From: an uncultured Lachnospiraceae bacterium
GTDB taxonomy: Bacteria > Bacillota > Clostridia > Lachnospirales > Lachnospiraceae
DNA length: 5,225 bases
Direction: 5' to 3'
Assembly: GCA_944376975.1 (NCBI GenBank)
Contig: CALWEE010000131.1
Span: 1-5,225, forward strand
Shown here in pieces: positions 1-4,930 of the stretch; within the stretch, counting starts at the first letter, position 1, and each line of letters starts with the position of its first letter. The notes below the pieces were generated by a model. That model was not told the DNA's origin and did not search any database. It saw only the letters and a list, made by a program, of their open reading frames with translations. A program made the position numbers and the translations under genes.

Positions 1-202
1 CCTCCGCCAGATGCTCCGCCGCGTCCAGCTGCTTGGCGCAGTCGTGGAGAAGACCGGCGAGCCGGGCGTCCGCCACGCAGCCGCCATGGGCCATGGCCAG
101 ACAGGCGCTTGTATACTCCACGCCCAGCGTATGGATAAAACGGGATGGACTCTGGCACATCTCCAGTTCCCGCCGTATATCTTCCAGTCTCTTCTCTCCC
201 AT
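1..202 (-). CDS. yqeK: YqeK, HD-domain Ap4A hydrolase (5' part, cut by window edge)
   Basis: Only the first 67 codons are present; the gene runs off the low-coordinate end of the window. YqeK proteins are HD-superfamily metallohydrolases that split diadenosine tetraphosphate symmetrically into two ADP (family knowledge). Visible here are the first helix with a conserved Arg-Phe-x-His (R21, H24), the T-L-G-V stretch after it, and the HD signature A-G-L-L-H-D-C-A-K at residues 49-57, so metal ligands H24, H53 and D54 are intact. The ATG at 202-200 lies 2 nt after the nadD stop codon, behind a purine-rich ribosome site (AAGGAAAGGGA, 219-209) located inside the end of nadD. This indicates co-transcription and probably coupled translation. 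The nadD-yqeK order is standard in Firmicutes. The remaining catalytic residues lie outside the window and cannot be judged. Confidence 0.9.
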   Translation of the reverse strand, partial: MGEKRLEDIRRELEMCQSPSRFIHTLGVEYTSACLAMAHGGCVADARLAGLLHDCAKQLDAAEHLAE

Positions 203-204
203 GG

Positions 205-852
205 TCAGTCCCTTTCCTTTTCATCTTCATCCGCGTACAGCTTATGTTCCTCAATATAATGATACACCGCGTCCGGCACCATAAAACGGACAGAATGGCC
301 GTTGGCGATCTTTTCCCGTATGAGGGCCGAAGAAATATCCACCTCCGGAATATGGATCAGGTCCACGTCGCCGTCATATTTCGACCTCAGGTAAGCGATC
401 TGCTCCTTCAGTTTATCCATGGGCTGATGGCCTCTCCCCGAAGCCAGCACCGTCGCCTGCTCCAATACTTTTCCCGGCTCATGCCACTGTTCGATCTGCA
501 GCAGGGAATCGGCGCCCATGATGAAATAAAACGCGTAATCCGGATATTTCTCATGAAGGCAGGCCAGCGTCTCCGATGTATAGCTGTAGCCTTTTCGTTC
601 CGTTTCGATGTCGGAACGCCGGAAATAGTCGATATCTTTTATGGCCAGGCCGGTCATTTCCGCCCTGTCGGCGTAAGGCGCGATCTTCTGTCCCGCTTTA
701 TGGGGCGGATCCGAAGCCGGGATGAACCAGACCTCATCCAGGCAGTATTCCCGATAGGCCGTTTCAGCAAGGAGAAGATGGCCTATATGGATCGGGTTGA
801 ATGTACCGCCCATGATGCCTATACGCTTCTTTTCTGTTCTACTCTCTTTCAT
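205..852 (-). CDS. nadD: Nicotinate-nucleotide adenylyltransferase (NadD)
   Basis: Transfers the AMP moiety of ATP to nicotinate mononucleotide, giving deamido-NAD in the cytoplasm; an essential step of NAD synthesis. With the chosen start the protein has 215 residues, a normal length. The nucleotidyltransferase signature GGTFNPIHIGH is at residues 15-25 (HxGH motif H22-H25), FIMGADS at 110-116 and the C-terminal ISSALIREKI motif (family form ISSTxIR) at 173-182. The frame stays open to an ATG at 897, but that codon has no ribosome site and lies against the yhbY stop. The ATG at 852 has AGAGGA eight bases upstream (866-861) and leaves a short, typical lead-in before the motif. The 47-nt gap to yhbY holds no terminator or promoter that I can see, so it is read as part of the obg-yhbY-nadD-yqeK unit. 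Confidence 0.96.
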   Translation of the reverse strand: MKESRTEKKRIGIMGGTFNPIHIGHLLLAETAYREYCLDEVWFIPASDPPHKAGQKIAPYADRAEMTGLAIKDIDYFRRSDIETERKGYSYTSETLACLHEKYPDYAFYFIMGADSLLQIEQWHEPGKVLEQATVLASGRGHQPMDKLKEQIAYLRSKYDGDVDLIHIPEVDISSALIREKIANGHSVRFMVPDAVYHYIEEHKLYADEDEKERD

Positions 853-860
853 TTGAACGA

Positions 861-866
861 TCCTCT
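861..866 (-). promoter_or_regulatory. Ribosome binding site deciding the nadD start
   Basis: AGAGGA on the minus strand, 8 nt before the ATG at 852. The longer in-frame start at 897 has no comparable site: the bases before it are the last codons of yhbY and its stop. This favours the 215-residue NadD over the 230-residue version. Confidence 0.7.
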
Positions 867-899
867 GTTTTTCGGTTGCGCCTTCCGGCAGCGTCATTT

Positions 900-1199
900 T
901 CAGGGCAGCTCGATCTTTTTGCGCTTGTCTTTGCCCTCTCTGTAAAGGACGATCTTTTTCCCGATGACCTGGACCACGTCCGAATGGGTCCTTTCGCCAA
1001 GATAGGCCGCGATCTGTCTCGGATCGTCGGTACAGTTCTGGAGCACGGCGATCTTGATCAGTTCACGGGCCGCCAAAGCTTCATCCACAGCCTGGGTCAC
1101 CTCCGGCGTCAGGCTCGCTTTGCCGATCTGGAAGACCGGATCGAGTTTCATGGCGAGGCTTTTCAGATAAGCCCGCTGTTTACTTGTTTTAATATACAT
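900..1199 (-). CDS. yhbY: YhbY family RNA-binding protein (CRM domain, 50S assembly)
   Basis: A 99-residue single-domain protein of the CRS1/YhbY (CRM) family, a KH-like fold that binds rRNA and is associated with pre-50S particles in bacteria (family knowledge). Visible family features are the basic N-terminal helix (K-T-S-K-Q-R-A-Y-L-K, residues 4-13), the L-x-P-V-F-Q-I-G-K-A-S-L-T segment at 19-31, the ALAARELIKI helix at 41-50, and the terminal V-I-G-K-K-I-V-L-Y-R strand at 78-87 followed by a lysine-rich tail. The frame has ATGs at 1217, 1205 and 1199. The last is chosen because GGGAGG (1211-1206) sits 6 nt before it and the family usually starts just before the first basic helix. The gene begins 14 nt after the obg stop and is surely co-transcribed with it. 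Confidence 0.94.
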   Translation of the reverse strand: MYIKTSKQRAYLKSLAMKLDPVFQIGKASLTPEVTQAVDEALAARELIKIAVLQNCTDDPRQIAAYLGERTHSDVVQVIGKKIVLYREGKDKRKKIELP

Positions 1200-1205
1200 A
1201 CGCAT

Positions 1206-1211
1206 CCTCCC
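1206..1211 (-). promoter_or_regulatory. Ribosome binding site deciding the yhbY start
   Basis: GGGAGG on the minus strand with a 6-nt spacer to the ATG at 1199. It directly abuts the ATG at 1205 and lies inside the frame begun at 1217 (whose ATG overlaps the obg stop), so neither of those two starts fits it. Confidence 0.75.
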
Positions 1212-1213
1212 GA

Positions 1214-2503
1214 TCATTTGTAATAATCAAATTCATGATAATATATCCGCACCGTATCGCCATCCTTTATGCCGAGCGCTTCCAGCTCATCCAGTATGCC
1301 GTTGTCCTTCATGAACTTCTGGAAAAAGTCAAAGCCCTTTTCCGACTCCAGGTTGGTATATCCGAGCATCCGTTCAATGCGGGGGCCTTCCACCAGATAG
1401 ACGTTTTCCTCGTCCTCCGCTTTGGATACAGTATAAGGCAGGGTTTCTTCTTCCTCTTCCGGGAAATATTCCCGTTCAAACACGACCGGCTCCCGTTCTG
1501 TCTCTTTGAGCAGACGGCTGATGGCGTAAAGAAGCGGCTTGACGCCCGCTCCGCTGACAGCCGAAATGGGATAGACTTCTATTCCCTCCGGCTCGAACGC
1601 TTCTTTCAGCAGCGTGATCGCGTCGTCGTCCGCCCCGTCATAGAGCGCGTCGATCTTATTGGCCGCGATCACCTGCGGACGATCGAGCAGTTCCGGATCG
1701 TAGGCTTTCAGTTCGCTTTGGATCTTTCTTATATCGTCGATGGGATCCCGGCCTTCCACGCCGGCCGCGTCAACGATATGGACCAGCACCCGGGTCCTTT
1801 CGATATGCCGGAGAAATTCATGTCCAAGGCCCACGCCTTCTGACGCGCCTTCGATGATCCCGGGGATATCCGCGATGACAAAACCTTCCGCCCCGTCCAG
1901 ATCGACCACGCCCAGATTCGGGTTCAGCGTGGTAAAATGATAGTTGGCGATCTTCGGGCGGGCATTGGTCACCCTTGAAAGGAAAGTGGATTTCCCCACA
2001 TTTGGGAAACCGACAAGCCCCACGTCGGCGATCACCTTCAGCTCAAGCAGCAAGGTCAGTTCCTTTGCCGGCTGTCCCGGCTGGGCGTATTTGGGCGCCT
2101 GCATGGTCGCCGTCGCGTAATGCTGGTTGCCCTTTCCCCCTCTCCCGCCTTTCAGCAGGATCATCCGGTCATTTTCGCCGGACATATCCGCGATGACCAG
2201 ACCGGTTTCCGCCTCTTTGATGATCGTTCCTTCCGGGACTTTGATCACGATATCTTCTCCGTCGGAACCGTGGCAGCGGTTTTTGCCGCCCGGCTGACCG
2301 TCTCCGGCCGCGTATTTTCGGATATGCCTGAAATCGGAAAGGGTGTTCAGGCCTTTGTCCACGACAAAGATCACATCGCCGCCTTTTCCGCCGTCACCGC
2401 CGTTCGGGCCGCCTGCGGGCACGAACAGTTCGCGCCGGAAGCTGACATGGCCGTCGCCGCCCTTGCCGGACCGTACATATATTTTCGCTTTATCTACAAA
2501 CAC
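1214..2503 (-). CDS. obg: Obg GTPase (ObgE/CgtA)
   Basis: Essential GTPase that binds the 50S subunit and links ribosome maturation with growth and stress state (family knowledge). The 429-residue product has all three Obg domains. The glycine-rich Obg fold is at about 1-158, with the typical Y-V-R-S-G-K-G-G-D-G start and repeated G-G motifs. The GTPase domain is at about 159-335: G1 GFPNVGKST 165-173, G2 around FTTL 190-193, G3 DIPG 212-215, G4 NKID 282-285, G5 SAVS 314-317. The C-terminal OCT domain, found in Gram-positive Obg proteins, is at about 350-429, preceded by an acidic run (E349-E353). The start is a GTG with AGAGAGGTGA just upstream; homologues begin with the same F-V-D-K-A segment. 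A TTG at 2539 would add 12 residues of non-family sequence and lies in the terminator T-tract. Obg is followed after 14 nt by yhbY. Confidence 0.98.
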   Translation of the reverse strand: MFVDKAKIYVRSGKGGDGHVSFRRELFVPAGGPNGGDGGKGGDVIFVVDKGLNTLSDFRHIRKYAAGDGQPGGKNRCHGSDGEDIVIKVPEGTIIKEAETGLVIADMSGENDRMILLKGGRGGKGNQHYATATMQAPKYAQPGQPAKELTLLLELKVIADVGLVGFPNVGKSTFLSRVTNARPKIANYHFTTLNPNLGVVDLDGAEGFVIADIPGIIEGASEGVGLGHEFLRHIERTRVLVHIVDAAGVEGRDPIDDIRKIQSELKAYDPELLDRPQVIAANKIDALYDGADDDAITLLKEAFEPEGIEVYPISAVSGAGVKPLLYAISRLLKETEREPVVFEREYFPEEEEETLPYTVSKAEDEENVYLVEGPRIERMLGYTNLESEKGFDFFQKFMKDNGILDELEALGIKDGDTVRIYYHEFDYYK

Positions 2504-2507
2504 AGCT

Positions 2508-2517
2508 GTCACCTCTC
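2508..2517 (-). promoter_or_regulatory. Ribosome binding site deciding the obg GTG start
   Basis: AGAGAGGTGA on the minus strand; the GAGAGG core is about 8 nt before the GTG at 2503-2501. It supports a GTG start over the upstream TTG at 2539, which has only the terminator hairpin in front of it. Confidence 0.8.
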
Positions 2518-2537
2518 TTACATTCCGCTGCGGATTC

Positions 2538-2572
2538 AAAAAAACGACTTCAAACTGTTACATCTGAAGTCG
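2538..2572 (-). terminator. Intrinsic terminator after rpmA
   Basis: On the minus strand CGACTTCA (2572-2565) and TGAAGTCG (2552-2545) form a perfect 8-bp stem around a 12-nt loop, followed at once by seven T (2544-2538). It begins 15 nt after the rpmA stop and lies 34 nt before the obg start. The large loop and moderate stem suggest it may be leaky. I see no -35/-10 pair between it and obg, so obg probably depends on read-through. Confidence 0.85.
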
Positions 2573-2587
2573 CCTTGTTTTTATCTC

Positions 2588-2878
2588 TTATTCGTTTGCA
2601 GCTACCGGATAAACAGATACCTGTTTTTTGTCCCTGCCTTTTCTCTCGAATCTTACGATGCCGTCAGATAAGGCAAACAATGTATCGTCACCGCCGCGTC
2701 CCACGTTCAGACCCGGATGGATCTTTGTGCCACGCTGTCTGTACAGGATATTACCCGCTTTGGCAAACTGTCCGTCAGCTCTTTTCGCGCCGAGTCTTTT
2801 GGATTCGGAGTCACGGCCGTTCTTTGTGGAACCAACACCTTTTTTATGAGCAAATAACTGAAGGTTCATTTTCAACAT
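2588..2878 (-). CDS. rpmA: 50S ribosomal protein L27 with cleavable N-terminal extension
   Basis: Bacterial L27 reaches towards the peptidyl transferase centre with its N-terminal tail. The 96-residue precursor starts MLKMNLQLF followed by AHKKG. This matches the Firmicutes precursor form, in which the Prp protease cuts after the phenylalanine (residue 9), leaving an 87-residue mature protein starting with Ala-His-Lys-Lys-Gly. The L27 core follows: S-K-R-L-G-A-K-R at 26-33, [13 protein letters not shown] at 44-56 and [11 protein letters not shown] at 58-68. The ATG is 3 nt after the prp stop, behind a strong AAGGAGGT site inside the end of prp. It is the last gene of the rplU-prp-rpmA unit and is followed by a hairpin terminator. 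Confidence 0.98.
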   Translation of the reverse strand: MLKMNLQLFAHKKGVGSTKNGRDSESKRLGAKRADGQFAKAGNILYRQRGTKIHPGLNVGRGGDDTLFALSDGIVRFERKGRDKKQVSVYPVAANE

Positions 2879-2881
2879 GGT

Positions 2882-3211
2882 CTACACCTCCTTGAAGATC
2901 ACACGTATATACTTATTACCATATTCCTTTTGAATACTTTCCAGGCCAAGGATCATCGCCCGGACGAGCGCCTCTCCCTTTTCCGTCAGGTCACGGGAAA
3001 AAGCCACGTCGATATTGCCGGACTCTTCGGAAGTTTCCAGTTCAAACACATCGGATGTGAGGGCGGATAACGCGTTGACCGTATTGATCACCAGCACCGA
3101 TACGCTGGCGCACACGATATCCTGTCCATATTCGTCATATCCCGCGTGTCCGCTGGAAGAAAAGCCCCGCAGGCGTCCCTGTCTGTCCCTGCGCACAGTT
3201 ACCGTGATCAT
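2882..3211 (-). CDS. prp: Prp, ribosomal-processing cysteine protease
   Basis: Cytoplasmic cysteine protease (YsxB family) that removes the N-terminal extension of L27, an essential maturation step shown in Staphylococcus aureus. Length is 109 residues, usual for the family. The catalytic pair is intact and at the positions known from S. aureus: His22 in S-S-S-G-H-A-G-Y and Cys34 in D-I-V-C-A-S-V-S. The hydrophobic V-L-V-I-N-T-V-N-A-L helix and the G-L-E-S-I-Q-K-E-Y-G segment near the C-terminus also fit. It lies between rplU and rpmA, whose product is its substrate. The start is 5 nt after the rplU stop, and no Shine-Dalgarno sequence precedes it, so translation is probably coupled to that of L21. 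Its last codons carry the ribosome site for rpmA. Confidence 0.97.
   Translation of the reverse strand: MITVTVRRDRQGRLRGFSSSGHAGYDEYGQDIVCASVSVLVINTVNALSALTSDVFELETSEESGNIDVAFSRDLTEKGEALVRAMILGLESIQKEYGNKYIRVIFKEV
2886..2893 (-). promoter_or_regulatory. Strong ribosome binding site for rpmA inside prp
   Basis: AAGGAGGT on the minus strand, 7 nt before the rpmA ATG and embedded in the last codons of prp (Lys-Glu-Val). It contrasts with the absence of any such site before prp, suggesting that L27 is made in larger amount than its protease. Confidence 0.85.
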
Positions 3212-3216
3212 ATATC

Positions 3217-3525
3217 TCAGGCATTGATCGCGTCGATCTTAACCTTCGTATACGCCTGTCTGTGGCCGTTTTTCTTATGATAACCGGTTTTTCTCTTATA
3301 TCTGTAAACGATGACCTTTTTGCCTTTTACGTTGTCCACAACAGTCGCGGATACTTTCGCTCCTTCTACTGTCGGATGGCCGATCTTTGTCTCGTCACCG
3401 CCTACAACAAGAACCTGGTCAAATACAACGGACTGTCCGGCTTCCGCTCCAAGTTTTTCAACGAAGATCACGTCGCCTTCAGATACTTTGTACTGTTTAC
3501 CACCTGTTGCAATGATCGCGTACAT
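3217..3525 (-). CDS. rplU: 50S ribosomal protein L21
   Basis: Primary 23S rRNA-binding protein of the large subunit. The 102-residue product has the family length. It begins [14 protein letters not shown], the standard L21 N-terminus, and carries the basic C-terminal signature [18 protein letters not shown] at 73-90, which contacts rRNA. The frame is open further upstream to 3603, but that stretch is the leader RNA. The ATG at 3525 has AGGAGGT (3537-3531) just in front and is the family start. It is the first gene of the rplU-prp-rpmA unit, driven by the promoter at 3638-3610 and probably feedback-controlled through its leader. Confidence 0.99.
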   Translation of the reverse strand: MYAIIATGGKQYKVSEGDVIFVEKLGAEAGQSVVFDQVLVVGGDETKIGHPTVEGAKVSATVVDNVKGKKVIVYRYKRKTGYHKKNGHRQAYTKVKIDAINA

Positions 3526-3603
3526 AGGGCACCTCCTATTAAATAAACTCGCCAGCTTCGGTGATCTGCCCGGCAGATGCTTAAACCTCGCTGTGCGGCA
3601 CAC
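3526..3603 (-). ncRNA. Ribosomal protein L21 leader (cis-regulatory RNA)
   Basis: The roughly 78 nt between the predicted transcription start and the rplU ATG fold into an interrupted stem: CAGC (3593-3590) with GCTG (3556-3553), an internal loop GA/GAA, GGT (3587-3585) with ACC (3562-3560), then a terminal hairpin ATCTGC (3578-3573) with GCAGAT (3569-3564) around CGG. A small TGTG/CACA hairpin sits at the very 5' end (3602-3592). Position and architecture fit the L21 leader family (Rfam L21_leader, described upstream of rplU-ysxB-rpmA in Bacillus and other Firmicutes), thought to let L21 repress its own operon. The family assignment is from context and shape; I could not run a covariance search. 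The leader ends in an AT-rich stretch before the AGGAGGT site. Confidence 0.68.
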
Positions 3604-3613
3604 TAAATTAGTG
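3601..3613. repeat. Perfect 13-bp palindrome at the rplU transcription start
   Basis: CACTAAATTAGTG: two 6-bp arms around a single central base. It overlaps four bases of the -10 hexamer (3615-3610) and covers the predicted transcription start near 3603. It could be an operator for a repressor, or chance in an AT-rich promoter. Confidence 0.5.
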
Positions 3614-3638
3614 TAGCATGCGCCTTCTTCTGTGTCAA
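3610..3638 (-). promoter_or_regulatory. Near-consensus housekeeping promoter of rplU-prp-rpmA
   Basis: Minus-strand TTGACA (3638-3633), a 17-nt spacer and TACACT (3615-3610): a perfect -35, the optimal spacing and a 4/6 -10 match that keeps the key TAxxxT bases. The predicted start is around 3603. The roughly 30 bases upstream of the -35 (about 3672-3640) are markedly AT-rich compared with the surroundings, which could act as an UP element, as expected for a strong ribosomal protein promoter. Confidence 0.87.
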
Positions 3639-3718
3639 GGATTTATTGGCCATATATTGACAAAATATTTGACGCGGGGAAATATCCCGGCGGACAAACG
3701 CCTCCTCCTGAAGCGGAA

Positions 3719-3745
3719 AAGAAGAACGGCCGCGCCGTTCTTCTT
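3719..3745 (-). terminator. Intrinsic terminator of the cytidylate kinase-like gene
   Basis: A perfect inverted repeat: AAGAAGAACGGC (3745-3734) pairs with GCCGTTCTTCTT (3730-3719) across a 3-nt loop, giving a 12-bp stem. The 3' side runs into a T-rich end (TTCTTCTTTTCC). It begins 3 nt after the stop codon. Together with the new promoter at 3638-3610 it separates the kinase-like gene from rplU. The 80 nt between terminator and promoter (3718-3639) hold only the AT-rich tract and a weak GGCG/CGCC hairpin. Confidence 0.9.
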
Positions 3746-3748
3746 ATA

Positions 3749-4354
3749 TTACAGTCCAAAACGCTTTCCCGCCATATAGCGGATCAGATCCACCGTACCG
3801 TCAACGCCAAGGACGCTGCTGTCGATCACCAGATGGTGTCCCAGGTTCCCGCCCCATTTCCGGTCGGTGTAAAACTGATAATAGCTGCGCCGGATCTTGT
3901 CTTCCCGCTGGATCTCCTTTTTCGCTATATTGGGAACATCGATAAGATAACGATCCATGATCCGGGCGATGCGGGCCTCCATGGGCGCCTGTATGAAAAC
4001 GTTCAGCACATTGTTCATGTCTCTGAGCACGTAATCGGCGCACCGTCCGACGATGACGCAGGACTCTTTCTGCGCCAGCTCCTTGATGATGGAGGACTGA
4101 CAGGAAAAAAGCCTGTCGTTTATCGTTCCCACATCCAGTCCCGGCGGGATGTTGTAAGCGGAAAACAACGGATGAGCCGCTTTTTCATCGGCCTTATCCA
4201 GGATATCCACCTGATATCCGGTCTTTTCAGCCACTTTGTTGATCAGATTCTTGTCATAAAAAGATATTCCCAGGCTCTTCGCCAGCTTTTCGGCGATCTC
4301 CCGGCCGCCGCTTCCATATTCACGTCCAATGGTGATCACATAGTTTTCAGCCAT
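3749..4354 (-). CDS. Cytidylate kinase-like family protein
   Basis: A 201-residue protein of the cytidylate kinase-like P-loop family that is common in clostridia; its substrate is not established. It starts V-I-T-I-G-R-E-Y-G-S-G-G-R-E (residues 6-19). This is a P-loop in the usual place, but the Walker A lysine is replaced by glycine (G17) followed by arginine (R18), which I regard as typical of this family. Other family marks are C-V-I-V-G-R-C-A-D-Y-V-L at 99-110, the basic lid-like region R-E-D-K-I-R-R-S-Y-Y at 150-159, F-Y-T-D-R-K-W-G at 161-168 and V-I-D-S-S-V-L-G at 176-183. It is not the housekeeping Cmk, which has a GxxGxGKS loop. The ATG follows GGGGGG with a 6-nt spacer (4366-4361). 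It has its own promoter and terminator, so it is probably monocistronic. Confidence 0.9.
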   Translation of the reverse strand: MAENYVITIGREYGSGGREIAEKLAKSLGISFYDKNLINKVAEKTGYQVDILDKADEKAAHPLFSAYNIPPGLDVGTINDRLFSCQSSIIKELAQKESCVIVGRCADYVLRDMNNVLNVFIQAPMEARIARIMDRYLIDVPNIAKKEIQREDKIRRSYYQFYTDRKWGGNLGHHLVIDSSVLGVDGTVDLIRYMAGKRFGL

Positions 4355-4395
4355 ATATAACCCCCCTTTTCATCATGGGTCAACGATTTTTTATC

Positions 4396-4404
4396 ATTAT
4401 AGCA
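4396..4404 (-). promoter_or_regulatory. Extended -10 promoter of the cytidylate kinase-like gene
   Basis: Minus-strand TGCTATAAT: a perfect -10 hexamer TATAAT (4401-4396) with the TG of an extended -10 element. No good -35 is found at the right distance (TTCCCT at 17 nt spacing), which fits an extended -10 promoter. The predicted start is near 4389, giving a leader of about 35 nt before the ATG at 4354, with no clear structure. Confidence 0.72.
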
Positions 4405-4450
4405 CATTTGCGTGAAAAAGGGAATAATTTCTGAAAACAGAATAAAAAAA

Positions 4451-4930
4451 TTAAAAAATTTCAAAAACAATAGCGAACAGAACACCGCCAAACACATCCT
4501 GGGGATCATGCAGACCGCAGATAACCCGCAGGCATCCGATCAAAAACGCCGCCGCCAGACAGAGGATCCCCCACAAAAGCGACAGTTTCAGAACGGAAAA
4601 GCCAATGGCAAACGCGCAGGCGGTATGCCGGCTTGGAAAGCTTTTCCCCTTCCCGGGCGTAAAATCAGCCAGAGGCCGAAATCCCACCCGGTCATACGGC
4701 CGTTCCTTATCAAAGACGATCCGCAGCAGGCTGACCGTTACAAAGCATAAGGCCGGCCGAAGCCACAGCCGGTCCAAAGGAACGCCCTTAAACAGACAGA
4801 TCGCCGAAAAACAGGCAAAGATCAGCGCGACCGCCCAGGGGAGCCATTTATCCAGAAAAAGGATCCGCTTCTTCCGCCCGGGCGTTTTTTTTGCCCACTC
4901 AAATATACGTTGAAATTGTTTTTCAGTCAT
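4451..4930 (-). CDS. PAP2-family membrane phosphatase
   Basis: A 159-residue type 2 phosphatidic acid phosphatase (PAP2) superfamily protein; such enzymes remove phosphate from lipid phosphates such as undecaprenyl pyrophosphate or phosphatidate, with the active site usually on the outer membrane face. The three superfamily motifs are present: C1 as R70-x6-R77-P78 (family form K-x6-R-P, so the lysine is replaced by arginine), C2 P99-S-R-H102, and C3 R135-x5-H141-x3-D145. Hydrophobic segments lie at about 29-48, 57-73, 103-119, 119-138 and 146-159. The last is short: the protein stops 14 residues after D145, in an AT homopolymer. The ATG overlaps the end of the RNase E/G gene by 8 nt, with AGGTGAAG in front, so translation is probably coupled. 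The substrate cannot be told from the sequence. Confidence 0.88.
   Translation of the reverse strand: MTEKQFQRIFEWAKKTPGRKKRILFLDKWLPWAVALIFACFSAICLFKGVPLDRLWLRPALCFVTVSLLRIVFDKERPYDRVGFRPLADFTPGKGKSFPSRHTACAFAIGFSVLKLSLLWGILCLAAAFLIGCLRVICGLHDPQDVFGGVLFAIVFEIF

Noticed and set aside
145..945. Long open frame on the plus strand (266 codons) opposite nadD
   Set aside because: It lies antisense to a gene with clear NadD motifs, has no ribosome site or recognisable domain, and is explained by the codon bias of the real gene.
2537..2539. TTG start giving Obg 12 extra residues
   Set aside because: The codon sits in the terminator T-tract with no ribosome site, and the extra residues do not match the family. 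The GTG at 2503 fits both.
3601..3603. Extended L21 frame starting at 3603 (26 extra residues)
   Set aside because: The extra residues come from the structured leader, the start would be at the transcription start itself, and the ATG at 3525 has a strong ribosome site and the family N-terminus.
3640..3672. Second promoter suggested by TTGTCA in the AT-rich tract upstream of rplU
   Set aside because: No -10-like hexamer lies at 16-18 nt from it; the tract is better read as an UP-element-like region for the TTGACA promoter.
3640..3708. Possible 20-codon leader peptide starting with TTG after AGGAGGAGG, upstream of the rplU promoter
   Set aside because: It has a rare start codon and an unremarkable sequence, and it lies between a terminator and a promoter, so it would hardly be transcribed.
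3632..4360. Long open frame on the plus strand (242 codons) opposite the cytidylate kinase-like gene
   Set aside because: It runs through the kinase gene and its terminator on the opposite strand, shows no family motif and has no ribosome site, so it is a shadow frame.
4421..4442. Small TTCTG/CAGAA hairpin in the AT-rich gap after the PAP2 gene, as a possible terminator
   Set aside because: The stem is only 5 bp with low G+C and no T-run directly after it, so it is too weak to call; PAP2 transcripts may read into the kinase gene.
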